Source of the DNA: Bifidobacterium breve
GTDB lineage: Bacteria; Actinomycetota; Thermoleophilia; Solirubrobacterales; Solirubrobacteraceae
Reading direction: 5' to 3'
Length of the DNA stretch: 64,000 nucleotides
Assembly (NCBI GenBank): GCA_945878865.1
Contig: CAMCUD010000003.1
Span: 124,001-188,000, forward strand
The notes under the pieces were generated by a model. That model had not been told where the DNA came from. It saw only the letters and a program-made list of their open reading frames with translations, and did no database searches. The translations under genes and the position numbers were made by a program. Every line of letters starts with the position of its first letter. Position 1 is the stretch's first letter. Of this stretch, positions 8,558 through 16,890 are shown one piece after another.

Positions 8558-10425
8558 TGGCAGGTGACCTGCTGTGGCCGCAGGCGGACGGACCGGAGGA
8601 CCTCGCCGCGATCGAGGCCGTGCCGCTACGCGCTCGCGGACTGCCTGAGACGACCTACGCCGCCCTCCTTCGCGCCGCGACCCTGTGGCCCGACGCGGTC
8701 GCCACGCACTGCCTCCCGGATGCCGAGCGCTGGGAGACGCCGTCCACCCGGACGTTCGCAGCGCTGCGCGACGCGGTTGACCGGTTCGCCACGGTCCTGT
8801 TCGACCTGGGCATCGGACGCCGCGACGCGGTGGCGCTGCTCTCCCCGAACTGCGAGGAGCTGATCACGGCGATCCTGGCGGCCGAGGCGATCGGCATCGC
8901 GGCGCCGATCAACCCGGGCCTGACGCCTGAGGCGGCCGCCGACCTCGTGGCGCTCGCCGGCGCGAGCGTCGTCGTCGCCGCCGGGCCGGAACTGGATCCC
9001 GACGCCTGGGCGCTCGCGCGGCGGCTCGCCGAACGCGGCCCGGTCGGCGCGCTCCTGGCGCTGCGTCCCACGGGCGCAGACGGGCCGGCGCCGCCGCTCG
9101 AGCCGGTCCCCGGCGTGCAGGTCGCCTACCTCGGGGCCCTGGCGGCGGAGCGGGAGGTCGCGGGCCTGCCGGCGCCGGCTCCGCTCGGGGACGACCTCGC
9201 GAGCTACCTGCACACCGGCGGGACGACGGGCACGCCGAAGCTCGCGGCCCGGACGCACGCCAACGAGATCTCCAATGCCTGGATGATCGCCTGCGGAAGC
9301 GCGTTCGACGAGGGCGGAACGCTGTTCGCGGCACTCCCGCTGTTTCACACGAACGCGCTCGTCGTCACCGTCCTCGGGCCGTTGCTGCGCGGAGAGCCGG
9401 TGGTCTGGGCGGGGCCGCTCGGCTATCGCGACCTTCCGCTCTACGGCGTCTTCTGGCGACTCGTCGAGCGCTACGGCATCGCGGCGATGTCTGCGGTGCC
9501 GACGGTGTACGCGGTCCTCTCCCAGGTGCCGGTCGACGCGGACATCTCGTCGCTGCGCATGCCCATCGTGGGGGCCGCGCCGCTGCCGCCGTCGGTGACC
9601 GAGCAGTTCCGGGCGGCGACGGGCGTCGAGCTCTGCGAGGGCTACGGGCTGACTGAAGGCACCTGCGCCACGTCGCGCAACTGGCCGGGCGCGCCGCGGC
9701 ATGGCACCGTCGGGCAGCGCCTGCCCTACCAGGAGGTGCGCGCGGTCACCGTCGACGAGGAGACCGGGGTGTGGCGGGACCTGCCGGCCGGGGAGGTCGG
9801 ACGGCTCGTCATCCGCGGCGCGAACGTGTTCGCCGGCTACCTCGTGCCGGGTCCCGACGGTCCCGTCCCCGAGCGCGGCGACAAGGTCCGCGACGGGTGG
9901 CTGGACACCGGCGACCTGGGATCCGTCGACGCGGAGGGCTTCATCCGCCTCGCCGGTCGGGAGAAGGACCTCATCATCCGAGGCGGGCACAACATCGACC
10001 CCGCGGTCATCGAGGACGCCCTGCTGGCGCACGAGGCCGTCACCGCCGCCGGCGCGGTCGGCCGCCCCGACCCACACGCGGGCGAGGTCCCGGTGGCGTA
10101 TGTCACGGTGACGCCGGACGCGCCCACGACGGAGGAAGAGCTGCAGGCGTGGGCGGCGGCGCGGGTGCCGGAGCGCGCGGCGGCGCCGAAGGCCGTCCAC
10201 GTCATCGACGAGATCCCGCTGACGCTGGTCGGCAAGCCGTTCAAGCCCGAGCTTCGGCGCCTGGCGACCGAGCACGCCGCCCGCGAGGCCGTCGACGGGC
10301 TCGCCGAACGCGTCACGGCACAGCTGGACGGCGGCGCGATCGCCGTCGAGGTGGACGGGGTCCGTGATGCGGCGGCGGTGGAGGCGGCCCTTGCGCCGTT
10401 CGCGTTTCCCTGGAGCGTGCGATGA
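8557..10425 (+). CDS. AMP-forming acyl-CoA synthetase
   Basis: 622 aa ANL-superfamily ligase. The phosphate loop YLHTGGTTGTPK (about 217-228), the adenine motif GYGLTEGTCATS, DTGDLGS and the C-terminal catalytic Lys560 in VGKPFKPE are visible. It should activate an aromatic or aliphatic acid as the CoA thioester. A C-terminal tail of about 45 residues after the usual end is an extra. The ATG overlaps the dioxygenase stop by one base and its stop overlaps the P450 start by four, so the set is cotranscribed. Confidence 0.93.
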   Translation: MAGDLLWPQADGPEDLAAIEAVPLRARGLPETTYAALLRAATLWPDAVATHCLPDAERWETPSTRTFAALRDAVDRFATVLFDLGIGRRDAVALLSPNCEELITAILAAEAIGIAAPINPGLTPEAAADLVALAGASVVVAAGPELDPDAWALARRLAERGPVGALLALRPTGADGPAPPLEPVPGVQVAYLGALAAEREVAGLPAPAPLGDDLASYLHTGGTTGTPKLAARTHANEISNAWMIACGSAFDEGGTLFAALPLFHTNALVVTVLGPLLRGEPVVWAGPLGYRDLPLYGVFWRLVERYGIAAMSAVPTVYAVLSQVPVDADISSLRMPIVGAAPLPPSVTEQFRAATGVELCEGYGLTEGTCATSRNWPGAPRHGTVGQRLPYQEVRAVTVDEETGVWRDLPAGEVGRLVIRGANVFAGYLVPGPDGPVPERGDKVRDGWLDTGDLGSVDAEGFIRLAGREKDLIIRGGHNIDPAVIEDALLAHEAVTAAGAVGRPDPHAGEVPVAYVTVTPDAPTTEEELQAWAAARVPERAAAPKAVHVIDEIPLTLVGKPFKPELRRLATEHAAREAVDGLAERVTAQLDGGAIAVEVDGVRDAAAVEAALAPFAFPWSVR

Positions 10426-11582
10426 ACGCACCGGTGATCGATGTCGACCTGTATGCCGATGACGTCCTCGCCGATTCGCGCGAGGTGTTCGCGCGGATCC
10501 GCGACGCCGGGCCGGTCGTGTGGCTGCCCCGCCACCGGATGTTCGCGATGGGACGGTTCGACGACGTACGCGCCGCGTTGCGCGACGACGAGCTGTTCAC
10601 GAGCGGGCACGGTGTCGCCGCCAACCCTCTGACGAACGCGCTCGCTCGGGACACCACGCTCAACAGTGACGGCGACACCCACACCGCCCGGCGGCGGGTG
10701 CTCATGCGGTCCCTGGGCGCGAAGGCGATCGCGAGCGTCGAACCGCAGCTGGCCGCTGAAGCCGACGCGGTGGTCGACGAGCTCTCGCGCCGTCCGCAGT
10801 TCGAGGCGGTCACGGACTTCGCGTCGCGGCTGCCGCTCAGCGTCGTGGCGACCCTCGTCGGCACGCGCCGCGGAGGCGACCGGATGCTGCGCTGGGCGGC
10901 GGCGACCTTCGAGGCGCTGGGCCCGATCAACGGGCGCGCGCGCCGGTCGATGGGTCGCGCGCTGAGCCTCTATCTCTTCAGCCGGGCGCTCAGTCCGCAG
11001 TCCGTGGCGCCGGGGAGCTGGGCGGCGTCGGTCTTCGACGCCCACCGCGCCGGCGAGGTCACGCTGCGCGAGGCGCGCGCGCTGGTCATCGACTTCGTGG
11101 CGCCCGCGCTCGACACGACGATCCTCGCGACCACGTCGATGCTCGACCTGCTCGGGCGCACCCCCGCGGTCTGGGACGAGGTGCGCGCGGATCCGTCGCT
11201 CATCTCGGCGGCGGTCGTGGAGGCCGTGCGCCTCGCGTCGCCGGTGCGCGGATTCACTCGCCGGCTCGCGCGTGAGCACGAGATCGGCGGCGTCCACCTG
11301 CGGCGCGGCGCGCGTGTGGCGGTCCTCTTCGGCGCGGCCAACCGCGACGAGACGCGCTTCCCGAACCCGGACCGATTCGACCTGCAGCGCGCTGACGCGG
11401 CGCACGTCGGGTGGGGCAACGGGCCGCACACCTGCGTGGGCATCCACCTCGCCAAGCTCGAGATGCGGACGCTGCTGACGGCGATGATCCCGCACGTCGA
11501 GCGGATCACGGTCGGCCAGCCGGTGCCGCTGCGCAACAACACGCTGCAGGGGATCGCGCAGCTCCCGGCGCGATTCGGCTGA
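10422..11582 (+). CDS. Cytochrome P450, last gene of the aromatic operon
   Basis: 386 aa bacterial P450. Helix K carries EAVR, and the haem loop is GWGNGPHTCVG with Cys338; the usual Phe is Trp. The I-helix reads FVAPALDTT, with Pro where the common AGxxT has Gly, a variant seen in some actinobacterial families. It probably hydroxylates or O-demethylates the substrate before the ring hydroxylase (inference). No ferredoxin or reductase gene lies nearby, so electrons must come from elsewhere. Its stop abuts the convergent TetR stop as TGATCA. Confidence 0.93.
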   Translation: MNAPVIDVDLYADDVLADSREVFARIRDAGPVVWLPRHRMFAMGRFDDVRAALRDDELFTSGHGVAANPLTNALARDTTLNSDGDTHTARRRVLMRSLGAKAIASVEPQLAAEADAVVDELSRRPQFEAVTDFASRLPLSVVATLVGTRRGGDRMLRWAAATFEALGPINGRARRSMGRALSLYLFSRALSPQSVAPGSWAASVFDAHRAGEVTLREARALVIDFVAPALDTTILATTSMLDLLGRTPAVWDEVRADPSLISAAVVEAVRLASPVRGFTRRLAREHEIGGVHLRRGARVAVLFGAANRDETRFPNPDRFDLQRADAAHVGWGNGPHTCVGIHLAKLEMRTLLTAMIPHVERITVGQPVPLRNNTLQGIAQLPARFG

Positions 11583-12128
11583 TCAGCGCGCCGGCGCGAG
11601 CAGGCGCTTGACGGCCGCCGTCGCGGTCGGCGCGAGGTCCAGCAGAGACTCGTCGCGCGCGACCGCGCGCGCGACCATCCCGTCGAGGCCCGCCATGATC
11701 ATCACGGCGAGCTCCATCGACACCGGGGGGATGCCCTCTGCGCGCATGCGCTCCGTCGTCGTCAGCGCGATGAGCAGTTCGGCCCAACGCTCGATGCTCT
11801 CGCGCCGCAGCTCGGCGCCGCGTTGGCCCAGCATCGGCAGGTCCTGGGAGAACGTCACTGCCATCGGGCGGTCGGCGTCGAGCAGGCCGAGGAACGCGTC
11901 GAGCGCCTGATCGACCTGCACGTCCCAGGGCGCTGCAGGATCGACTGCCCGCGCGACGTCGTCGCGCAGCGCCGCGCCGAGCGACTCGGCGAGTGCGAGG
12001 AAGCACGCGTCCTTGTCGGGAAAGCAGCGATAGAACGTCGAGCGCGACGCACGGGCGTGGCGCACGATGTCGGTGATCTGCGTGTTGGCGAGCCCCTTCT
12101 CGCGGATCGCGTCGGCGAGGCCCGCCAT
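11583..12128 (-). CDS. TetR family regulator, third gene of the P450-hydrolase operon
   Basis: From ATG 12128 the protein is 181 aa and begins inside the first helix of the HTH (MAGLADAIREKG, then ASRSTFYRCFPDK). The frame is open further upstream, and CGGAGG followed by a CTG near 12186 would add the usual N-terminal residues, so the real start may be upstream and non-ATG. It lies 80 bases after the hydrolase on the same strand and probably autoregulates the P450-hydrolase-TetR operon through the inverted repeat at 14486-14530 (inference). Confidence 0.85.
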   Translation of the reverse strand: MAGLADAIREKGLANTQITDIVRHARASRSTFYRCFPDKDACFLALAESLGAALRDDVARAVDPAAPWDVQVDQALDAFLGLLDADRPMAVTFSQDLPMLGQRGAELRRESIERWAELLIALTTTERMRAEGIPPVSMELAVMIMAGLDGMVARAVARDESLLDLAPTATAAVKRLLAPAR

Positions 12129-12208
12129 CAGGCGGGCCCGGTGGTCGGCGAGCGGGGCGGTGAGCGGCGTGTCGATGATCGGCAGCGTATGGCCTCCGGC
12201 CGCGAGGG

Positions 12209-13111
12209 TCAGGCGGGCACGGGCGCCGCGCGAAGCGCGTGCGCGGCGATGACGTCCACCAGCTCGGGGTACGCGCCGGCGGGAAGGTCGTGCCCCATCC
12301 CGCGGATCGTGTGCAGCCGCGCTCCGGGGATCGCCGCGGCGGTTGCCGCCCCGCCGGTGGGGTGGACCATGCGGTCACGGTCCCCGTGGATGACGAGCGT
12401 CGGCACGGTGATCTCCCGGACGAGTCCGGTGCGGTCGCCGGACTTGAAGATCGCGGCAAGCTGCCGTGCGACGCCTTCATGCGCGTCAGGCCCCGCGCCG
12501 CGGTTCCACGCCTCCTCGGCCAGCGCGCGCAGCTGCGCCTCGTCGACGGCGAAGCCGTGTGAACCGATGTGCAGGAGCATCGAGACGGTGGCGGCGATCG
12601 CCGCCTCACGGTCGGCCGGTGGGCGCCCGAGCATGCGCCGCCACGTCGAGGGCGCGGGACGCCCGACCCGCTTGGCGCCGGTCGTCGACATGATCGACGT
12701 CAAGGACGCGACGCGGTCGGGGTACCGCGCCGCGACGTTCTGGGCGATCATCCCGCCCATCGACATGCCGACGAGGTGGACGTCGTCGAGGTCGAGCGCC
12801 TGCATCAGGCGCCACGTGTCGCACGCCATGTCGTCGAGCGAGTAGCGGGCCGGATCCCAGCGTCGGGTGACGAACTCCACCGGCGTGGGCGGGGCGGTGT
12901 CCATGTGGGTGGAGCGCCCGACGTCGCGGTTGTCGAAGCGCACGACGTGCAGCCCACGCGAGACGAGCGCGTCGCAGAGGTCGGCGGGCCAGGCGATGAG
13001 CTGCTGCCCGAGGCCGGCGATGAGCAGGACGGTGGGGTCGGCCGGGTCGCCGCGCTCTTCGGCGCAGAGTTCGATGATCCCGTCGATCCGGTGCAGCCGC
13101 TCGGCGCTCAC
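12209..13111 (-). CDS. Alpha/beta hydrolase
   Basis: 300 aa cytosolic hydrolase with the nucleophile elbow GMSMGG, the acid in HGDRDRM and the His in GMGHDLP, a complete triad. The GxGQQ oxyanion region (AGLGQQ) and cap segment resemble epoxide hydrolase/ester hydrolase relatives. Its ATG overlaps the P450 stop as ATGA, so the two are translated together; it may cleave an ester or lactone made by the P450 (inference). Confidence 0.9.
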   Translation of the reverse strand: MSAERLHRIDGIIELCAEERGDPADPTVLLIAGLGQQLIAWPADLCDALVSRGLHVVRFDNRDVGRSTHMDTAPPTPVEFVTRRWDPARYSLDDMACDTWRLMQALDLDDVHLVGMSMGGMIAQNVAARYPDRVASLTSIMSTTGAKRVGRPAPSTWRRMLGRPPADREAAIAATVSMLLHIGSHGFAVDEAQLRALAEEAWNRGAGPDAHEGVARQLAAIFKSGDRTGLVREITVPTLVIHGDRDRMVHPTGGAATAAAIPGARLHTIRGMGHDLPAGAYPELVDVIAAHALRAAPVPA

Positions 13112-14463
13112 GCCGCCACCGCCTCACCGACCGGGGCGTCCGCGTGTACCCGCAGCGGCTCGGGGCGCCGGCGGATGCGCGCCACGCCGCCGCGCGACGG
13201 CGCGAAGGCGACGCCGCGGAAGCGCCAGCGCTCGTCGCGCTCGCTCGTCGCGACGAGCTCGACGTGCTGGAGCAGCGTGCGCAGGACGACATCCATCTCC
13301 AGCTGCGCGAACGCCGCGCCCACGCAGCGCCGCCGCCCGCCGCCGAACGGCACCCACGCGTAGGTGTCGGGCTTCACGCCGAGGAAGCGGTCGGGGTTGA
13401 ACCGGTAGGGCTCGGGGAACAGCTCCGGATCGCTGTGCAGCGCGAAGCCGTCCACGAGGATCATCGTGCCGGGCTGCAGCAGCCAGTCGCCGAGCTGGAA
13501 GGGTGCGACGACCTTGCGCAGCGCTCCGCCGATGACCGACCGCGTGCGCTGCAGCTCGTGGATCGTCGCTTCGCGCAGCTCCTTCCCGCCCTCCTCGATC
13601 TCGCGCTCCAGGCGCCGCAGGATCTGCGGGTGGCGGCGCAGGCGCTCGACGCTCCAGGCGAGCGTCCCGGCCGTCGTCTCGTGCCCAGCGACGAGCAGGG
13701 AGAGCAGCACGTCGGCGAGCTCCTGCCGGCTCATCGGCTCGCCGTCGTCGTAGCGGGCCTGCAGCAGCAGCGCCAGCACGTCGGTGCGCTCGGCCAGGCG
13801 CGGGTCGCGGCGGCCCTGGTCGATGAGGCGGTCGACGATCGCCTCGTACCGCGCGCGGTAGCCGAGGAAGCGTCGCCAGGGACTCCACGGCCCGAGGTCC
13901 TTGCGCAGCCACGGCGCGGTGGTGAGGAAGGACCCGAGCTTGACCCACGGGGGCAGCAGTTCGAGCAGCTCGTCGAACTCGTCGTCCTGCGCGCCGAAGA
14001 CGGCCCGTAGGATCGCGTTGAGCGTGATGCGCGACATCCCGTCCAGCGTTGGGACGTCGCAGTCCTCGGGCCATGTCGCGATCTCGCGCAGCGTCTCCTC
14101 CTCGAAGATCGACGCGTACGACGCCATCCGCTCGCCGTGGAACGGAGGGAGCAGGAGCCGTCGCTGCTGGAGATGCTCGTCGCGGTCGAGCGCGAAGGGG
14201 GAGCGCTGACCGAGCGTGTGGGCGAGCGGCGCCCACGTGCCGCCGCCGCTGACGACCTCGGGCTTGGCGGTGAAGACGCGCTTGACGAGCGCCGGGTCAG
14301 CGACGGCGACGCCCTCGCCCAGACCGGCGATGTTGACGGTGACGACCCGGCCGTAGCGGCGGCGCAGCCGTGCCGTCAGGCGGGACCCGCCGCTGACGAA
14401 CAGCGCCGTGGCGACGGGACCGGGCAGGGGGACCTTCGGGGGGAAGTGCGCGTGATCGCTCAT
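13108..14463 (-). CDS. Cytochrome P450, head of a P450-hydrolase-TetR operon
   Basis: 451 aa. The I-helix LLVAGHETTAG is canonical, the K-helix pair lies in HELQRTR, and the haem loop is FGGGRRRCVG with Cys380. This is the AGxETT, full-length type close to fatty-acid/terpenoid hydroxylases. ATG at 14463 gives the normal N-terminus MSDHAHFPPK; the frame is open for 72 codons upstream, but that part runs through the operator and is not protein-like. Transcription is probably governed by the 45-base inverted repeat just upstream. Confidence 0.94.
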   Translation of the reverse strand: MSDHAHFPPKVPLPGPVATALFVSGGSRLTARLRRRYGRVVTVNIAGLGEGVAVADPALVKRVFTAKPEVVSGGGTWAPLAHTLGQRSPFALDRDEHLQQRRLLLPPFHGERMASYASIFEEETLREIATWPEDCDVPTLDGMSRITLNAILRAVFGAQDDEFDELLELLPPWVKLGSFLTTAPWLRKDLGPWSPWRRFLGYRARYEAIVDRLIDQGRRDPRLAERTDVLALLLQARYDDGEPMSRQELADVLLSLLVAGHETTAGTLAWSVERLRRHPQILRRLEREIEEGGKELREATIHELQRTRSVIGGALRKVVAPFQLGDWLLQPGTMILVDGFALHSDPELFPEPYRFNPDRFLGVKPDTYAWVPFGGGRRRCVGAAFAQLEMDVVLRTLLQHVELVATSERDERWRFRGVAFAPSRGGVARIRRRPEPLRVHADAPVGEAVAA

Positions 14464-14485
14464 CGGGGCTCCGGGCGTCGGCGGA

Positions 14486-14530
14486 TACTGGTGAGTACTA
14501 CTGACGGGTAGGGAAAGATACTCACCAGTA
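14486..14530. promoter_or_regulatory. Long inverted repeat upstream of the P450 operon
   Basis: TACTGGTGAGTA (14486-14497) and TACTCACCAGTA (14519-14530) are perfect 12-base inverted repeats separated by 21 bases. The element lies 23 bases before the P450 start and 73 before the divergent copper oxidase. Arms are AT-richer than the surroundings. Each half could also be one operator, giving two sites two to three helical turns apart, as TetR dimers or a looping pair need. The TetR at the end of the operon is the natural candidate to bind it. Confidence 0.7.
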
Positions 14531-14566
14531 CTGACCACGGCAAGGCCCCTCGAGGTTTCGGCCGTG

Positions 14567-14595
14567 TTGCACAGCGTGTTTAGGCATGCCAAGAT
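14567..14595 (+). promoter_or_regulatory. Promoter of the copper oxidase-ZIP operon
   Basis: TTGCAC (14567-14572), a 17-base spacer and CAAGAT (14590-14595). The -10 ends 7 bases before the GTG at 14603, again implying a leaderless mRNA and supporting that GTG as the start. The hexamers match the consensus at four positions each, so the call is moderate. Confidence 0.45.
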
Positions 14596-14602
14596 CACCG
14601 GC

Positions 14603-15646
14603 GTGACGAGCCTCAGTCGCCGCAAGCTCCTGGTCGGGTCCGCCGCGCTGTCCGGTGGCGCGGCCATCGCCCACGCCACGCTTCCCCACAGCCATCCCTG
14701 GGATCCCGAGGCGCAGGCCGCTGGGTCCGCCCACCACGGCGCAGCCCATCACGGCGGGTCCGGCCACGCCGACTTCCGCGATGCGGCCACGGTCGACCAC
14801 GCCGCCAACGGGTTCGATCCGCACGAGATCGTCCGCGACTTCGACTGGGGGACGACCCGCCGCGATGCGCGCGGGCGCGTGATTCGCGAGTGGGAGCTCT
14901 TCGCCGCCGACAAGGAGATCGAGGTCGCACCGGGTGTCACCTTCGCGGCCTGGACGTACAACGGCCGCATCCCCGGCCCGACGCTGCGATGCCGCGAGGG
15001 CGAGCGCCTGCGCATTCGCTTCGTCAACGGGTCGGCGCACCCGCACACGATCCACTTCCACGGGCTGCACCCGGCCGCGATGGACGGGGTCGCCGGGCAG
15101 GGCGCCGGTGAGATCGCGCCCGGCTCGAGCACGGTGTACGAGTTCGACGCGCTGCCCGCCGGCCTGCACCTCTACCACTGCCACGTCCGGCCGCTGGCCG
15201 AGCACATCGCCAAGGGGCTGTACGGCGCGTTCATCGTCGACCCTGCGGAGGGCCGTCCGGACGCCGACGAGCTCGTCATGGTGATGAACGGGTTCGACAC
15301 GAACTTCGACCGCGCCAACGAGCTGTACGCCGCGAACACCATCCCGTTCGCGTACATGAACCGGCCGATCGAGGTCCGCCGCGACGAGCTTATCCGGGTC
15401 TACCTCGTGAACATCCTCGAGTACGACCTCATCAACTCGTTCCACCTGCACGGCAACCTGTTCGACTACTACCCGACGGGCACGGGCAGCCGGCCGTCGG
15501 AGCACACCGACACGGTCATGCTCTGCCAGGGCCAGCGCGGCATCCTGGAGTGGCGGTTCCCGTACGCCGGCACGTACATGTTCCACGCCCACCAGTCCGA
15601 GTTCACCGAGCTCGGGTGGCAGGGCTTCTTCGAGGTCCCCGCGTGA
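14603..15646 (+). CDS. Tat-exported two-domain copper oxidase with His-rich N-terminus
   Basis: 347 aa from GTG. A Tat signal (SLSRRKLLVG, then a hydrophobic stretch to about residue 21) is followed by a His-rich spacer (HSHPW, AHHGAAHH, SGHADF) and two cupredoxin domains. Copper ligands are visible as HPHTIHFHG and HLYHCH with EHIAKG in domain 1, and HLHG plus FHAHQSEF in domain 2. The layout recalls nitrite reductase/small laccase; the usual axial Met of the type-1 site appears to be Leu. It overlaps the ZIP transporter by one base. A metal oxidase role (Cu(I), Mn(II) or Fe(II)) is inference. Confidence 0.88.
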   Translation: MTSLSRRKLLVGSAALSGGAAIAHATLPHSHPWDPEAQAAGSAHHGAAHHGGSGHADFRDAATVDHAANGFDPHEIVRDFDWGTTRRDARGRVIREWELFAADKEIEVAPGVTFAAWTYNGRIPGPTLRCREGERLRIRFVNGSAHPHTIHFHGLHPAAMDGVAGQGAGEIAPGSSTVYEFDALPAGLHLYHCHVRPLAEHIAKGLYGAFIVDPAEGRPDADELVMVMNGFDTNFDRANELYAANTIPFAYMNRPIEVRRDELIRVYLVNILEYDLINSFHLHGNLFDYYPTGTGSRPSEHTDTVMLCQGQRGILEWRFPYAGTYMFHAHQSEFTELGWQGFFEVPA

Positions 15647-16827
15647 TGGGCACGAGCACGGCGCGGGTGCCGACCTGGCTGCTCGGCCTCGTCCCGCTCG
15701 TCATCATCATCGCCGCGATCGGCGGGTTCGCCGCACTCGGCGGCCCGGGGCTGGGGGAGCGGTCCGGCCCGCCCGTCGAGGAGCTCGCCGTCGAGGCGAC
15801 GAAGCTCCGCCCCGGGATCATCGAGCTGACCGTCCGCAACGACGGCCCGGACCCGGTGACGATCGCCCAGGCGACGGTCAACGACGCGTTCGTCGAGTTC
15901 GAGGGTGCGACGGCGGCGATCGGCCGGCTGGAGACGGCGACGCTCGCGCTGCGCCAGCCGTGGATCGAAGGGGAGGCCTACGAGATCGGCCTGCTGACGT
16001 CGACCGGCGGGACGATCGCGCACGAGATCCCCGTCGCGGTGGAGACCCCGGACGTCGACCTGTCGTTCTTCGGTCTCATGGCGCTGCTCGGGGTCTACGT
16101 CGGCGTCATCCCGGTCGCGCTCGGCATGCTCTGGCTGCCGTGGGTCCGCCGCATCCCGCCGGCATGGATGCGTGCGGTCATGGCGGTGACGATCGGGCTG
16201 CTCGCCTTCCTGGCCATCGACGCCACGCTCGAGGGCTTCGAGCTCGCGGGGGAGGGCTCCCAGGCGTTCGGCGGTAGCGCGCTCGTGCTGGTCGGCGCGA
16301 TGGTCGCCTACCTGCTGCTCAGCGGCACCTCGGCGTGGGTGTCCCGGCGGCGTGCCGCGGCGCGCGCGGCGGGCGCGGGGGCCGGGACGCTGGCGTTCCT
16401 CGTCGCGCTCGGCATCGGCCTGCACAACCTCGGCGAGGGCGTCGCGATCGGCGCGGCCTACACGACCGGCGCGCTGGCGCTCGGCGCGTTCCTCGTCGTC
16501 GGCTTCGCGATCCACAACACGACGGAGGGGCTGGCGATCGTCGCCCCGCTGGCCGACGCGCCGGTCCGCTTCCGGCGCCTCATGCTGCTCGGGTTGGTCG
16601 CGGGCGCGCCGGCCGTACTCGGCGCGTGGATCGGGGCGGCGGCGTTCAACGCGAGCGCGGCGGCGTTCCTCTTCGGGTTCGGCGCGGGGGCGATCGCGCA
16701 GGTGATCGTGCAGCTCGCGCCGGCGTTGCGTGACGAGGACGAGCGCGCACTCAACCCGGTGTCGGTGAGCGGGGTGCTGGCGGGCGTGGCGATCATGTTC
16801 GCCACGGGGCTGCTCATCGCGGCCTGA
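15646..16827 (+). CDS. ZIP-family metal transporter with extra N-terminal outer domain
   Basis: 393 aa. A first membrane helix (about 8-28) is followed by a roughly 110-residue beta-rich, probably extracytoplasmic domain, then about eight membrane helices. The ZIP signature is present twice as HNLGEGVAIG and HNTTEGLAIV, the metal-binding H-N/E pairs of helices 4 and 5. Known ZIP proteins import Zn, Fe or Mn. The ATG overlaps the copper oxidase TGA, so the two are a translational unit. The outer domain is unusual for bacterial ZIPs and could dock the oxidase or bind metal (inference). Confidence 0.87.
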   Translation: MGTSTARVPTWLLGLVPLVIIIAAIGGFAALGGPGLGERSGPPVEELAVEATKLRPGIIELTVRNDGPDPVTIAQATVNDAFVEFEGATAAIGRLETATLALRQPWIEGEAYEIGLLTSTGGTIAHEIPVAVETPDVDLSFFGLMALLGVYVGVIPVALGMLWLPWVRRIPPAWMRAVMAVTIGLLAFLAIDATLEGFELAGEGSQAFGGSALVLVGAMVAYLLLSGTSAWVSRRRAAARAAGAGAGTLAFLVALGIGLHNLGEGVAIGAAYTTGALALGAFLVVGFAIHNTTEGLAIVAPLADAPVRFRRLMLLGLVAGAPAVLGAWIGAAAFNASAAAFLFGFGAGAIAQVIVQLAPALRDEDERALNPVSVSGVLAGVAIMFATGLLIAA

Positions 16828-16890
16828 CGGTTCCGTTTTTGGACTCGTTCGGTGTAGGTTGGGCCGACACCACTACTCACCGAGGTCGAC

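Noticed and set aside
14464-14679. N-terminal extension of the P450 by 72 residues
   Set aside because: It passes through the perfect inverted repeat and has no P450-like sequence; ATG 14463 gives the normal N-terminus.
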